Below are positions 1-8,102 of a DNA stretch of 32,757 bases, one piece after another. Where the stretch lies: positions 1 to 32,757 of the forward strand of contig JASCPG010000036.1 of the NCBI GenBank assembly GCA_029960085.1, written 5' to 3'. The notes under the pieces were generated by a model. It worked only from the letters and a program-made list of their open reading frames with translations, did no database searches and had not been told where the DNA came from. The stretch is from Microbacteriaceae bacterium PS02067 (lineage in GTDB: Bacteria; Actinomycetota; Actinomycetes; Actinomycetales; Microbacteriaceae). Within the stretch, counting starts at the first letter, position 1; each line of letters begins with the position of its first letter. Position numbers and translations under genes: made by a program.

Positions 1-160
1 GGCGCTTGTTCTCCCCCCCCCCCCGGCGGGGCCGCCCCCGGCCGGGGCGCCGGGGCCCCCCCCCCCCCACGCCGGTTCGATAGAGCTCGCGCTCTCCGTC
101 GGGCGTGGCCATACACCGGTCGCACCGTCGGCTTCGTCTGCCGTTGACCGAGGCGACTGC

Positions 161-256
161 GCCCGAACTCCTCCAAAAGGCGAGCCGCGCGCGGCGCGGC
201 CTCCGAAATGTCGCGGCGAGGCCGTCCCTTCCTTGGTGGACTGGAGGAATTCGGGT
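161..256. repeat. Inverted-repeat unit A (diverged copy)
   Basis: The left arm GCCCGAACTCCTCCAA at 161-176 is followed by AAGGCGAGCCGCGCG. The right arm at 241-256 (CTGGAGGAATTCGGGT) is its inverse with three mismatches. The interior holds a motif of the form CCGAAA..TCG.GGCGAG that recurs in unit B. The unit is about 96 bp, which fits a REP-like or MITE-like palindromic element or a structured RNA. No coding frame crosses it convincingly. Confidence 0.6.
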
Positions 257-377
257 TCGGCGCGCCCGGCAGGCTCGTGCCGCACACGGCCCGACTGCCG
301 CCATGGCGCGCCCCGCTGCGCTGGCACACGCGCGGCGGGGCCCCACAGACCGACGCCGAGGGGCCCCTGTCGGCTGC

Positions 378-473
378 GCCCGAACTCCTCCAAAAGGCGA
401 GCCGCGCGCCACGCCGACCCCGAAAACTCGAGGCGAGCACATCCTGCTCCCGGCGGATTGGAGGAGTTCGGGC
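378..473. repeat. Inverted-repeat unit B (perfect 16-bp arms)
   Basis: The left arm GCCCGAACTCCTCCAA (378-393) and right arm TTGGAGGAGTTCGGGC (458-473) are perfect inverse complements 64 bp apart. The first 31 or so bases repeat unit A exactly (GCCCGAACTCCTCCAA then AAGGCGAGCCGCGCG). The units are 217 bp apart. Equal unit length, shared left flank and conserved terminal inverted repeats mean these are two copies of one element. The family is not one I can name. Confidence 0.65.
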
Positions 474-660
474 ACGGTCCGCCGCGCGGCCCGCCCCCAC
501 GGCCGTCTGACGCCTTGCCCGGCCCGGCTGACTCGCCACCTGGCCCGCCGGCTGCCCGGCCCGCCTGCCGTCCCGCCCCCGCCCGACACCCCACCGCGCC
601 TGAGGCCCCACCCCTGCCGCGCCCGGAATGCACAGCGCGCCTGGGGTGTTGGGAACGGGG

Positions 661-1707
661 ATGACTCCCGCGCTCTCCGTCCTCGATCTCGTTCCCGTCC
701 GCACCGGCCAGACCAGCACGCAGGCGGTCGCTGCCTCGCTCGCCCTCGCCGCCGAGGCCGACCGTCTCGGCTACACGCGGTACTGGTTCGCGGAGCATCA
801 CAACATGCCCGCCGTGGCGTCGACGACGCCGCCGGTGCTCGCCGCAGCCGCCGCCGCGCGCACGGCGCGGATCCGCGTGGGCTCGGGCGGAGTCATGCTG
901 CCGAACCACTCTCCGCTCGTCGTCGCGGAGCAGTTCGCCGCGCTCGAGGCCATCGCGCCGGGCCGCGTCGACCTCGGCATCGGCCGCGCGCCGGGGAGTG
1001 ACCCCGTCATCACCCAACTGCTGCGGATGTCGGGCACGACGAGCGACGTCGACCGGTTCCCCGACCACATCCGCGACATCCTCGCCCTCGCGTCCCCCGA
1101 CGGCGCCTCGGTGCGCCTGACCGGCCGCGGTGAGGGGCAGGACCGTTACGCGATCCACGCGACACCGGCCGCGACCGGGACTCCGGAGCTGTGGCTGCTC
1201 GGGTCCTCCGACTACTCGGCGCAGCTCGCCGCCGCGTTCGGACTGCCCTACGTGTTCGCCAACCACTTCTCCGGCGACGGCCTCGACCGCGCGCTGGACC
1301 TCTACCGACAGGGCTTCCAGCCGTCCGAGCACCTCGACGCCCCGCGCACCTTCCTCACCGCGAACGCCGTCGTCGCTCCGACCGCCGATGAGGCCGAGGA
1401 GCGGATGCTCCCTCAGGCCCGCATGATGGCGCGACTGCGCGGCGGGCTGCCGCTCACGGCACTCGAGACCGTCGAAGCGGCCTCGGCGGCCGAGGCGTCC
1501 GCACCCCTCGCGGCACCGATCCTCGACGGCATGCGCCGCCGCTGGTTCGTCGGTGAGCCGGATGACGTCCGCGCCCGCCTCGCCGCATTCGCCGCGCAGC
1601 ACGGCGTCGACGAGGTCATGATCTCCCCCGTCGCCGGTTCGTACGACGACGAGCCGATGGATGCCTCTCCCGGCCGCGTACAGACGCTCGCCCTTCTCGC
1701 GGGCTGA
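661..1707 (+). CDS. LLM-class flavin-dependent oxidoreductase (luciferase-like)
   Basis: The 348-residue protein has the bacterial luciferase-like monooxygenase fold. It starts MTPALSVLDLVPVRTG, followed by the subfamily hallmark YWFAEHHNMP, then RIRVGSGGVMLPNHSPL and RVDLGIGRAPGSDP. These are strand ends that bind reduced flavin in the family. In this subfamily (group-1 LLM oxidoreductases, including many of unknown substrate) the enzyme uses FMNH2 or F420. Which cofactor and substrate apply cannot be told from sequence. I chose ATG 661 because homologues begin at this MTPALSVLD-like segment. An in-frame ATG at 628 would add 11 unconserved residues. The ribosome-binding site is weak (GGAACGGGG). 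The gene is convergent with pheA, 19 bp away, and no operon partner is visible. Confidence 0.88.
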   Translation: MTPALSVLDLVPVRTGQTSTQAVAASLALAAEADRLGYTRYWFAEHHNMPAVASTTPPVLAAAAAARTARIRVGSGGVMLPNHSPLVVAEQFAALEAIAPGRVDLGIGRAPGSDPVITQLLRMSGTTSDVDRFPDHIRDILALASPDGASVRLTGRGEGQDRYAIHATPAATGTPELWLLGSSDYSAQLAAAFGLPYVFANHFSGDGLDRALDLYRQGFQPSEHLDAPRTFLTANAVVAPTADEAEERMLPQARMMARLRGGLPLTALETVEAASAAEASAPLAAPILDGMRRRWFVGEPDDVRARLAAFAAQHGVDEVMISPVAGSYDDEPMDASPGRVQTLALLAG

Positions 1708-1726
1708 GCCCCCGTGTGGCGCGGGA

Positions 1727-2698
1727 CTACGCCTCCGGCTCGCCCGAGATGAGCCCGCGCAGCCAGTCCCGCGCCTCGACGAACACGTCATCGCTGTAGC
1801 GCTCGGGGTAGTGCACGATCGCGCGGTCGGCGCGCGGGTACGAACCGAGGTACACGACCTTGGGGCTGAACCGGCGGAGTCCGAGCAGGGCATCCGCCAT
1901 CCGCTCATCCTGCACGTGTCCGTCGGCGTCGATCACGAATCGGTACCGGCCGAGCGCGTCGCCGATCGGCCGCGAGGCCAGCAGCGACAGATTGATCCCG
2001 CGCGTCGCGAACTGTTCGAGCAGTTCCAGCAGCGCACCGGGGTACTCCTCGGGCAGTTCGACGATCAGCGACGTCTTGTCCGCCCCCGTGGGCGCGGGCG
2101 CGGGCGCCGTGCGGCTCACGAGCACGAAGCGGGTGACGGCGTTGGCGTTGTCGCCGATCGACTCGGCGAGCAGTTCGAGGTCGTAGTGCTCGAGGATGCC
2201 GGGCGCTGCGATCGCGGCGTCCGCGTCGCTCACTCCGTCGACGATGCCGACGGCGGATGCCACGTTCGACGCCGCCGGGAGGTGCGCGTGGTCGGGGAGG
2301 TGGGTGCCGAGCCACTGCAGACACTGGGCGTAGGCGACGGGGTGCGCGGCGATGAGGCGCACATCTTCGAGGCGGACGCCGGGGCGCGCGACGAGTACGA
2401 AGTTCACCGGCACGAGGTATTCGCCGACGATCCGCAGACCGGGCATGGTGGCCAGGGCGTCCTGGGCCGTCGAGACCCCGCCGTCGACCGAGTTCTCGAT
2501 CGCGATGACCGCGGCATCCGAGCGCCCGTCGACGACGTCCGCGAGGGCCTCGCCGACGTTGTGCACGGGCCGCCAGATCTGGTCGCGGGCCTCGGGCACC
2601 TGGGCGAGCGCGGCCTCCGTGAACGTTCCTGCCGGTCCGAGATAGCTGTACGTCCGTCGGGTGGGAGCGGTCTCGGCAGACTGCGGCTCGGTCATCAC
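1727..2698 (-). CDS. pheA: Prephenate dehydratase
   Basis: The enzyme converts prephenate to phenylpyruvate, the committed step of phenylalanine synthesis in the cytoplasm. The N-terminal part begins YSYLGPAGTFTEAAL, a family signature, and contains the catalytic TRF motif (NAVTRFVLVSR) near residue 190. A C-terminal ACT domain follows (SLIVELPEEYPGALLELLEQF, then LASRPIGDALGRYRF), the site of phenylalanine feedback binding in the family. At 323 residues it is a typical monofunctional actinobacterial form. A TAGGCT box lies 7 bp upstream of GTG 2698 and no Shine-Dalgarno is present, so I read it as leaderless from this GTG. ATG 2695 is an equally good initiator, and TTG 2704 would lie upstream of the predicted transcript start. 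It is divergent from the lipoprotein gene. Confidence 0.95.
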   Translation of the reverse strand: MMTEPQSAETAPTRRTYSYLGPAGTFTEAALAQVPEARDQIWRPVHNVGEALADVVDGRSDAAVIAIENSVDGGVSTAQDALATMPGLRIVGEYLVPVNFVLVARPGVRLEDVRLIAAHPVAYAQCLQWLGTHLPDHAHLPAASNVASAVGIVDGVSDADAAIAAPGILEHYDLELLAESIGDNANAVTRFVLVSRTAPAPAPTGADKTSLIVELPEEYPGALLELLEQFATRGINLSLLASRPIGDALGRYRFVIDADGHVQDERMADALLGLRRFSPKVVYLGSYPRADRAIVHYPERYSDDVFVEARDWLRGLISGEPEA

Positions 2699-2705
2699 CC
2701 GCAAC

Positions 2706-2711
2706 AGCCTA
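2706..2711 (-). promoter_or_regulatory. Predicted -10 box of pheA (leaderless)
   Basis: On the minus strand TAGGCT is followed by 7 bases and then GTG 2698. This spacing puts the transcription start on the start codon. No convincing -35 hexamer is seen. Confidence 0.5.
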
Positions 2712-2759
2712 GTTGCGAAGCGCGCGGGCGCGCGGCGCCGTCCGTCGACCGCCCACGCG

Positions 2760-2765
2760 TACCCT
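2760..2765 (+). promoter_or_regulatory. Predicted -10 box of the lipoprotein gene (leaderless)
   Basis: TACCCT is followed by 7 bases (GGAGCGC) and ATG 2773. The GGAG lies only 3 bases from the ATG, too close for a normal ribosome-binding site. A leaderless start is therefore the better reading. Confidence 0.45.
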
Positions 2766-2772
2766 GGAGCGC

Positions 2773-3411
2773 ATGAACCGTCGTCGCGTCGCTCCCGTGA
2801 TCACCCTCATCGCCGCCGCCGCGCTCGCCGTGGGCCTGAGCGCCTGCGCACCCGAGGCCGCACCAGGCCCGACCGGAAGCTCGAGCGCACCGAAGCCGAC
2901 CGCGTCGGGGAGCGGGTCGGCATCCGCCACCCCCTCGGAGTCGCCGTCCGCGTCGGCGTCGACGTGCCTCCCGGGCACCTGGAAGATGGATCAGGCCGCG
3001 CTCGACACGTTCTACACGGACATCAACAACGCCCAGGCGGGCGCGGGCATCAGCTTCACCCCCAAGGGATCGGCGACGCTCACGATCGGCGCCGACGGGT
3101 CGTTCAGTTGGGCGCCGAGCCTCGAGCTGACCACCTCGGTCTCGGGCACGACGATCCTCGTGACGATCGGCGGGCAGACCGCGGGCACCTACACGGCGAC
3201 CGCCGACCGGATCACGACGCAGAACCAGTCGACCGACGGCCTCCAGGTCAGCGCGACGATCGACGGCGTCGCGACCGACCCGGGCGCCATCACCGACCAG
3301 ATCGCCGGCGCCCCCATCGGGGACTCGGCGTACACCTGCGCGGATGACACTCTGACGCTCACCTCCGACATCGGCGGAGCCGCCGCGACGTCGGTGCTGC
3401 ACCGCGGCTGA
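2773..3411 (+). CDS. Small secreted lipoprotein of unknown function
   Basis: The 212-residue protein has a clear lipoprotein signal peptide: MNRRR, a hydrophobic stretch at residues 9-22, and lipobox L-S-A-C with the lipidated Cys at position 25. It would be processed by Lgt and Lsp and anchored on the outer face of the membrane. A low-complexity Ser/Pro/Ala/Thr linker follows (residues 28-60). The remaining 150 residues are rich in Thr, Gly and Asp with alternating beta-type hydrophobicity, suggesting a small all-beta domain. Two Cys (in STCLPGTW and YTCADDT) could pair in a disulfide. I do not recognise the domain beyond a general likeness to actinobacterial lipoproteins with a 'C.PGTW.ld' beta-barrel start. 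I chose start M2773 for the signal peptide; the upstream frame is Arg-rich and not export-competent. Confidence 0.85.
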   Translation: MNRRRVAPVITLIAAAALAVGLSACAPEAAPGPTGSSSAPKPTASGSGSASATPSESPSASASTCLPGTWKMDQAALDTFYTDINNAQAGAGISFTPKGSATLTIGADGSFSWAPSLELTTSVSGTTILVTIGGQTAGTYTATADRITTQNQSTDGLQVSATIDGVATDPGAITDQIAGAPIGDSAYTCADDTLTLTSDIGGAAATSVLHRG

Positions 3412-3491
3412 GCGGCTCGCGACCGCCGCGCTCCCACCGCAGGACGACAGTCGACCGTGCGTCTCGCGCACCTCGGTGACAGACTGAGGGC

Positions 3492-5135
3492 ATGAGCCGC
3501 GCAGGACAGCCCGCAGAAGCATCCGACCTCATCGACATCGACGAACTGATCGCCGCCTACTACGACCGGAAGCCGAATGCCTCGGTGCCCGAGCAGCGCG
3601 TCGCATTCGGGACGAGCGGCCACCGCGGCTCGAGCCTGTCGACGAGCTTCAACGAGGACCACATCCTCGCGACGACGCAGGCCATCGTCGACTACCGCAC
3701 GGCGCAGGGGATCGCTGGACCCCTGTTCCTCGGGCGCGACACGCACGGGCTGTCGCTGCCCGCCGAGCGCACGGCGATCGAGGTGCTCGTCGCGAACGGC
3801 GTCGACGTCCGCACCGACTCCCGCGACTCGTGGGTGCCCACCCCCGCGCTCAGCCACGCGATCCTCACCTACAACCGGGGCCGCTCCGCCGATGACCCGG
3901 GTCGCGCTGACGGCATCGTCGTCACCCCGAGCCACAACCCGCCGCGCGACGGCGGCTTCAAGTACAACCCGCCGCACGGCGGCCCCGCCGACACGGATGC
4001 GACGGGCTGGATCGCCGACCGCGCGAACGAGCTCATCGCCGCGGGCCTGGCAGGCGTCGAGCGCACGCCGTTCAAGGACATCGACGCCGACACGATCGGC
4101 TCGTACGACTTCCGCGAGGGCTACGTCGCCGACCTCGCGAACATCATCGACGTCGCGGCGATCGCGAAGGCCGGCGTCCGGATCGGCGCCGACCCGCTCG
4201 GCGGCGCCTCCGTCGAGTACTGGGCCCTCATCGGCGAGCGCTACGGCCTCGACCTCACCGTTGTGAACCCCGAGGTCGACCCGACGTGGCGCTTCATGAC
4301 GCTCGACTGGGACGAGAAGATCCGCATGGATCCGTCGTCGCCGTCCGCGATGGCATCCCTCGTCGCGCGCCGCCACGAGTACGACATCCTCACGGGCAAC
4401 GACGCCGACTCCGACCGGCACGGCATCGTGACGCCGGATGCCGGGCTCATGAACCCCAACCACTACCTCGCCGTCGCGATCGACTACCTCTGCGCGCACC
4501 GGCCGCAGTGGCCGTCGGATGCCGCGGTGGGCAAGACCCTCGTCTCGTCGATGATCATCGACCGCGTCGTCGCGTCGCTCGGGCGCCGCCTGCTCGAGGT
4601 GCCCGTCGGGTTCAAGTGGTTCGTGCCGGGCCTCCTCGACGGCTCTGTCGTGTTCGGGGGCGAGGAGTCGGCGGGTGCCTCGTTCCTGCGCTTCGACGGG
4701 GGCGTCTGGACGACCGACAAGGACGGCATCCTGCTGTGCCTGCTCGCCGCGGAGATCCTCGCGGTGACGGGCAAGACCCCGTCGCAGCGCTACGCGGAGC
4801 TCGAGGCGGAGTTCGGCGCGTCGGCGTACCAGCGGGTGGATGCCCCGGCGACGCCCGCGCAGAAGGCGCAGCTCGCGAAGCTGTCGCCCGAGGCCGTGAC
4901 GGCGACCGAGCTCGCCGGTGAGACGATCACCGCGAAGCTCTCGCACGCACCCGGCAACGGGGCGCCGATCGGCGGGCTCAAGGTGCAGACCGAGCACGCG
5001 TGGTTCGCGGCGCGCCCGTCGGGCACGGAGGACGTGTACAAGCTCTACGCCGAGTCGTTGCGCGGCCCGGAGCACCTCGCCGAGGTGCAGGCCGAGGCGC
5101 GCGAGGTGGTGTCGGCGGCGCTCGGCGGCGCCTGA
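3492..5135 (+). CDS. pgm: Phosphoglucomutase (alpha-D-glucose phosphate-specific)
   Basis: The enzyme interconverts glucose-1-phosphate and glucose-6-phosphate. It is 547 residues, the usual length of the bacterial Pgm type of the alpha-D-phosphohexomutase superfamily. Visible motifs in order are FGTSGHRG near residue 37, the phosphoserine loop [11 protein letters not shown] with the catalytic Ser at about 147, the Mg-binding loop DADSDRHG near 305, the sugar-binding [10 protein letters not shown], and the phosphate-binding [15 protein letters not shown] near 507. GAGGGC upstream of ATG 3492 may act as a weak ribosome-binding site. CAGACT 6 bases upstream could equally be a leaderless -10 box. 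It lies 3 kb from the galactose genes and would channel Leloir-derived glucose-1-phosphate into glycolysis. I saw no shared operator in front of it. Confidence 0.97.
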   Translation: MSRAGQPAEASDLIDIDELIAAYYDRKPNASVPEQRVAFGTSGHRGSSLSTSFNEDHILATTQAIVDYRTAQGIAGPLFLGRDTHGLSLPAERTAIEVLVANGVDVRTDSRDSWVPTPALSHAILTYNRGRSADDPGRADGIVVTPSHNPPRDGGFKYNPPHGGPADTDATGWIADRANELIAAGLAGVERTPFKDIDADTIGSYDFREGYVADLANIIDVAAIAKAGVRIGADPLGGASVEYWALIGERYGLDLTVVNPEVDPTWRFMTLDWDEKIRMDPSSPSAMASLVARRHEYDILTGNDADSDRHGIVTPDAGLMNPNHYLAVAIDYLCAHRPQWPSDAAVGKTLVSSMIIDRVVASLGRRLLEVPVGFKWFVPGLLDGSVVFGGEESAGASFLRFDGGVWTTDKDGILLCLLAAEILAVTGKTPSQRYAELEAEFGASAYQRVDAPATPAQKAQLAKLSPEAVTATELAGETITAKLSHAPGNGAPIGGLKVQTEHAWFAARPSGTEDVYKLYAESLRGPEHLAEVQAEAREVVSAALGGA

Positions 5136-5223
5136 GACCCGCGCGGACTGAGCGGCTGGGGGCGAGCGACACCGCGCCCCTGCGGGTGCGACACCCCTCC
5201 CCAGCGCGCGCGTCAGCTCACTC

Positions 5224-5239
5224 CGGGCCCAGCGGCCCG
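5224..5239. terminator. Candidate bidirectional terminator hairpin
   Basis: CGGGCC-CAGC-GGCCCG is a perfect 6-bp GC stem with a 4-base loop. It sits in the 112-bp gap between the convergent pgm and glycerate kinase genes. No T-tract follows on either strand, so it is only a weak candidate. Confidence 0.35.
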
Positions 5240-5247
5240 CGAGACCG

Positions 5248-6357
5248 CTACCTCTCGACGTGAGCGGCAGCGAGTGCCGCCCCGGCGGCGCGCAGCCACT
5301 CCGCGGGGTCGGCGAGCGCGGCCTCTGCCGATCCCGCCAGGTCCGTGAGCGATGCGGTCGCCGCGAAGCGGGACAGGTCGGCATCGGGCGCGATCCTCCC
5401 CGCCGCGAGCATGACCGGGATCCCCGCCTCGCCGGCGAGCGCGGCGACATGAGCGGGCGCCTTGCCCCCGGCGGACTGCGCGTCGTACGAGCCCTCCCCC
5501 GTGATGACGACGTCCGCGCCCGCGAGGGCCGCCGACAGCCCCACGCGGGTCGCCACCTCGTCCGACCCCGCGACGAGCGCGGCACCCCACACGAGGAGCG
5601 CGAAACCGGTGCCGCCCGCCGCTCCCGCACCGGGCACATCCGGCACACCCGCCGGAGCGCCGACACGGGTGGCCCAGCGGGCGAGCGCCGCGTCGGCGCG
5701 CGCGATGTCGGCGGCATCCAGCCCCTTCTGCGGGCCGAACACGGCGGCGGCGCCACGCGGCCCCACGAGAGGGTTCGTGACGTCGCTCAGCACCGTGACG
5801 CCACCCGCGGGGAGCGCACGCATGCCCGTGAGATCGACGGCGGCAAGCTCTTCGAGCCCGCGCAGGCCAGGCGAGACTTCGCGACCGTCCTCGCCGCGGA
5901 GCCGCGCGCCGAGCGCGGCGAGAAGGCCCGCGCCGCCGTCGGCCGAGGCGCTCGACCCGATCCCGAGGACGAGGCGGACCGCACCCGCATCCAGCGCCGC
6001 GGCGACGGCCTGGCCGAACCCGAACGTGTCGGCGTCCCAGGGTCGCCGCTCGGCGCCGAGCAGTTCGATGCCGCTCGTCGAGGCGAGTTCGACGACACCG
6101 GTGCCGTCGGGAAGGAGCAACCAGGATGCCTCGACGTCGCCCCCGCGCGGACCGCGCACCGTCACGGGCATCCGCCGGGCGCCGGGCACGGCCGTGGCGA
6201 ACGCGTCGAGCGTGCCCTCCCCACCGTCTGCCATGGGTCGGAGGACGAACTCGTCGCCGGGCGACACCGACCGCCAGCCCTCGGCGAGCGCGGCGGCGAC
6301 GCCCGCGGCGCCGATCGAACCCTTGAAACTGTCGGGGGCGAGAACCGCGCTGGCCAT
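5248..6357 (-). CDS. glxK: Glycerate kinase (GckA/GlxK type)
   Basis: The enzyme phosphorylates D-glycerate, giving 2-phosphoglycerate in the class I GlxK/GarK family. The 369-residue length fits. Diagnostic segments are the N-terminal APDSFKGSIGAAGVAAAL, PMADGGEGTL (residues 41-50), GIGSSASADGGAG, DVTNPLVGPRGAA, FGPQKGLD, GEGSYDAQSAGGKAP and PVMLAAGRIAPDA. All are conserved blocks of the family. No glyoxylate or glucarate genes lie beside it, so its physiological source of glycerate is unclear. The gene is convergent with pgm and divergent from galE. A TAGGAT box 6 bases upstream of ATG 6357 and the lack of a Shine-Dalgarno suggest a leaderless transcript. Confidence 0.94.
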   Translation of the reverse strand: MASAVLAPDSFKGSIGAAGVAAALAEGWRSVSPGDEFVLRPMADGGEGTLDAFATAVPGARRMPVTVRGPRGGDVEASWLLLPDGTGVVELASTSGIELLGAERRPWDADTFGFGQAVAAALDAGAVRLVLGIGSSASADGGAGLLAALGARLRGEDGREVSPGLRGLEELAAVDLTGMRALPAGGVTVLSDVTNPLVGPRGAAAVFGPQKGLDAADIARADAALARWATRVGAPAGVPDVPGAGAAGGTGFALLVWGAALVAGSDEVATRVGLSAALAGADVVITGEGSYDAQSAGGKAPAHVAALAGEAGIPVMLAAGRIAPDADLSRFAATASLTDLAGSAEAALADPAEWLRAAGAALAAAHVER

Positions 6358-6363
6358 GACGCG

Positions 6364-6369
6364 ATCCTA
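6364..6369 (-). promoter_or_regulatory. Predicted -10 box of glycerate kinase (leaderless)
   Basis: Minus-strand TAGGAT is followed by 6 bases and ATG 6357. There is no ribosome-binding site in the gap. The galE operator begins 34 bp further upstream, so the repressor could also touch this promoter's -35 region. Confidence 0.45.
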
Positions 6370-6402
6370 TGAGGAGCCTCGCCGACCCATTCGGGCATCT
6401 GG

Positions 6403-6441
6403 CATGTTATCGTCAACATGACCGTGCCGGCCGATTAGGCT
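6403..6441 (+). promoter_or_regulatory. galE promoter with LacI-type operator
   Basis: The operator TGTTATCGTCAACATG (6405-6420, extended palindrome 6403-6420 with CATGTT/AACATG ends) has a central CG, as LacI-family sites do. Its reverse complement occurs exactly at 9894-9909 in front of galT. It overlaps a -35 candidate TCAACA (6413-6418) spaced 17 bp from a -10 TAGGCT (6436-6441). Repressor binding would block RNA polymerase. The predicted transcript start near 6448 leaves a leader of about 24 bases containing the AAGGAG ribosome-binding site. Confidence 0.75.
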
Positions 6442-6471
6442 GACAGCAGGGATCGCACGAAGGAGACACCC

Positions 6472-7455
6472 ATGACCTGGCTCGTGACCGGCGGCGCCGG
6501 CTACATCGGCGCACACGTCGTCCGCGCACTCGCGGCGGAGGGCATGGCCCCCGTCGTGATCGACGACCTCTCCAGCGGGCACGCCGCATTCGTGCCCGAC
6601 GGCATCCCCTTCACGTACGCGTCGATCCTCGACACCGAGCGCCTGTCCGCGCTCATGCAGGCCGAGGACGTCACCGGCGTGATCCACGTCGCGGGCTTCA
6701 AGTACGCCGGCGTGTCCGTCCAGCGCCCCCTGCACACGTACCACCAGAACGTCGAGGGCACGCGCTCGGTGCTGCAGGCGATGGCGGATGCCGGAGTGCA
6801 CAACCTCGTCTTCTCCTCGAGCGCCGCCGTCTACGGCACCCCCGAGGTCGACCTCGTCACGGAGGACCTGCCGAAGCGCCCGGCATCCCCCTACGGCGAA
6901 TCGAAGCTCATCGGCGAATGGCTGATCCGCGACCAGGCGGTCGCGACGGCAGCGGATCCCCAGCCGCTGCGCCACACGTCGCTGCGCTACTTCAACGTCG
7001 TCGGCTCGGGCGACCCGAGGGTCTACGACACGAGCCCGCACAACCTCTTCCCGATCGTGTTCGAGATGCTGCTCGAGGGCAAGACGCCCCGCATCAACGG
7101 CGACGACTACGCGACCCCCGACGGCACGAACGTGCGCGACTACGTCCACGTCGCCGACATCGCCGCCGCGCACGTCGTGGCCGCCCAGCGTCTCGCCTCG
7201 GGCGAACCCATCGAGCCGGCCTACAACCTGGGCTCGCGCAACGGCCTGAGCGTCCGCGAGATCATGGATGCCATGGCACGCGTCACCGGCGTCGATTTCA
7301 CGCCCGAGATCGCCCCCCGCCGCGCGGGCGACCCCGACCGGATCGTCGCGACGGGCGAACTCGCCGCGCGCGACCTCGACTGGCAGAACCGGTACACCGT
7401 CGACGAGATGGTGCGGACGGGCTGGGAGGCGCGGAAGGCCGCCGCCCGCGACTGA
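6472..7455 (+). CDS. galE: UDP-glucose 4-epimerase
   Basis: The enzyme interconverts UDP-galactose and UDP-glucose using tightly bound NAD. It is a 327-residue extended short-chain dehydrogenase with the NAD-binding TGGAGYIG at residues 6-13, VFSSSAAVYG around 113-122, and the catalytic Tyr141/Lys145 pair in SPYGESKLIGEW. Also present are RYFNVVGSG, the substrate-contact NLFP segment, and DGTNVRDYVHVADIA. Ribosome-binding site AAGGAG lies 7 bases before ATG 6472. It is separated from galTK by 2.5 kb but shares their operator, so all three Leloir enzymes appear co-repressed. A decayed beta-galactosidase fragment follows directly, suggesting it once headed a galactoside operon. Confidence 0.96.
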   Translation: MTWLVTGGAGYIGAHVVRALAAEGMAPVVIDDLSSGHAAFVPDGIPFTYASILDTERLSALMQAEDVTGVIHVAGFKYAGVSVQRPLHTYHQNVEGTRSVLQAMADAGVHNLVFSSSAAVYGTPEVDLVTEDLPKRPASPYGESKLIGEWLIRDQAVATAADPQPLRHTSLRYFNVVGSGDPRVYDTSPHNLFPIVFEMLLEGKTPRINGDDYATPDGTNVRDYVHVADIAAAHVVAAQRLASGEPIEPAYNLGSRNGLSVREIMDAMARVTGVDFTPEIAPRRAGDPDRIVATGELAARDLDWQNRYTVDEMVRTGWEARKAAARD

Positions 7456-7478
7456 CCGAGTCCCGGGCGCGCAGGCCC

Positions 7479-7962
7479 GCAGCTCCGGAGCTCCGGGTTC
7501 CGCTCATGCCCGTCGGGGATTGGCTGCCGGGCGTCGCCGACGGTGCGGGCGGCCCCGCCGTCTCCGGCGAGGCGGGCACGCACGACGAGCCGCCGACGTT
7601 CGAGCAGCTCGGGCACCTCGGACCGCTCGTGCGATACGACGCCCCGCTCCCCGCCGACGCGTTCGATGGGGCGGATGCCGGGGCCTTGGTGGTCGCGGAG
7701 GCCCGCGACCTCATCTGGGTGATAGTGGACGGCCGTCCCGTCGGGCGGCTGTCGCGCGCCCTGCACGAGCGGGCCCTGTCGATCCCGCGCGGCGCACGCC
7801 TTACTCTTCTCGTCGAAGACCAGGGGCGCGTGAACTACGACCACCGACTCGGCGAGCCGAAGGGACCCATCGCCCCCGTCACGCTGAACGGACGGCCGTT
7901 GCGGGGGTGGAGCGCCGAGCCCGTCGATCTGGCGGAGGTCGCCGCTCGCGTCAGCGGTTCGC
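7479..7962 (+). pseudogene. Remnant of a GH35 beta-galactosidase (C-terminal domain)
   Basis: Reading from about 7479 in the frame of ATG 7506 gives PELRVPLMPVGDW, TFEQLGHLGPLVRYDAPLP, DLIWVIVDGRPVGRLSRAL, LTLLVEDQGRVNYDHRLGEP, KGPIAPVTLNGRPLRGW and EPVDL. This is the sequence order of the galactose-binding-like C-terminal domain of family 35 beta-galactosidases. The hallmark is the L.VE..GRVNYG.....KG(L/I).G.V.LNG..L..W stretch. The whole N-terminal TIM-barrel with its catalytic glutamates is absent, and the last beta-sandwich is missing after about 7962. The frame then runs without a stop into the downstream alkyltransferase gene. I call it a truncated relic. An expressed small lectin-like protein from ATG 7506 is possible but lacks an evident ribosome-binding site. 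Confidence 0.72.
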
Positions 7963-7995
7963 CGAGCGGGCCGGCGGTCGGCCGCGTCGCACTGC

Positions 7996-8017
7996 GCTCG
8001 CCGACGCGTCGGCGAGC
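7996..8017. repeat. 22-bp perfect palindrome
   Basis: GCTCGCCGACG at 7996-8006 is followed immediately by its exact inverse complement CGTCGGCGAGC at 8007-8017. It lies just past the beta-galactosidase relic and is the first of three palindromes in 140 bp. With no loop it would suit a dimeric protein-binding site or a cruciform better than an RNA hairpin. Confidence 0.7.
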
Positions 8018-8056
8018 TTCGTCGCACACCCCGCACTCGGGCACCACGAAGAGTGA

Positions 8057-8085
8057 TCGGTCGCCCGCGCCGCGCGGGCGACCGA
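8057..8085 (+). terminator. Strong 13-bp hairpin, likely terminator of the galE unit
   Basis: TCGGTCGCCCGCG (8057-8069), loop CCG, then CGCGGGCGACCGA (8073-8085) form a perfect 13-bp GC-rich stem. There is no T-tract, which is common for actinobacterial terminators. Its position after galE and the beta-galactosidase relic and before the alkyltransferase gene suggests transcription stops here. Confidence 0.55.
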
Positions 8086-8102
8086 CACGGGCCTCACGTT
8101 CG

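Larger units (their letters stand above)
1..627. other. Gene-free, C-rich region with repeat units
   Basis: No reading frame here looks like a real protein: the open frames are Arg/Pro/Ala-rich translations of GC-rich DNA with no recognisable domain. The first 70 bases are low complexity, with a run of 12 C at 13-24 and a run of 13 C at 56-68 separated by G/C-only sequence. This looks like a hard-to-sequence stretch or a contig edge. Two copies of an inverted-repeat unit (161-256 and 378-473) occupy the middle. From about 480 to 627 the sequence is C-rich and Pro/Ala-coding in several frames, and I see no feature in it. Confidence 0.6.

Noticed and set aside
105..664. Several open frames in the left end as genes
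   Set aside because: Overlapping Pro/Arg-rich frames over repeats and C-runs, no ribosome-binding site or domain.
3189..5756. An 855-codon open frame on the minus strand opposite pgm
   Set aside because: It is Arg/Ala-rich with no recognisable domain and mirrors the high third-position GC of pgm. The plus-strand gene has all phosphoglucomutase motifs.
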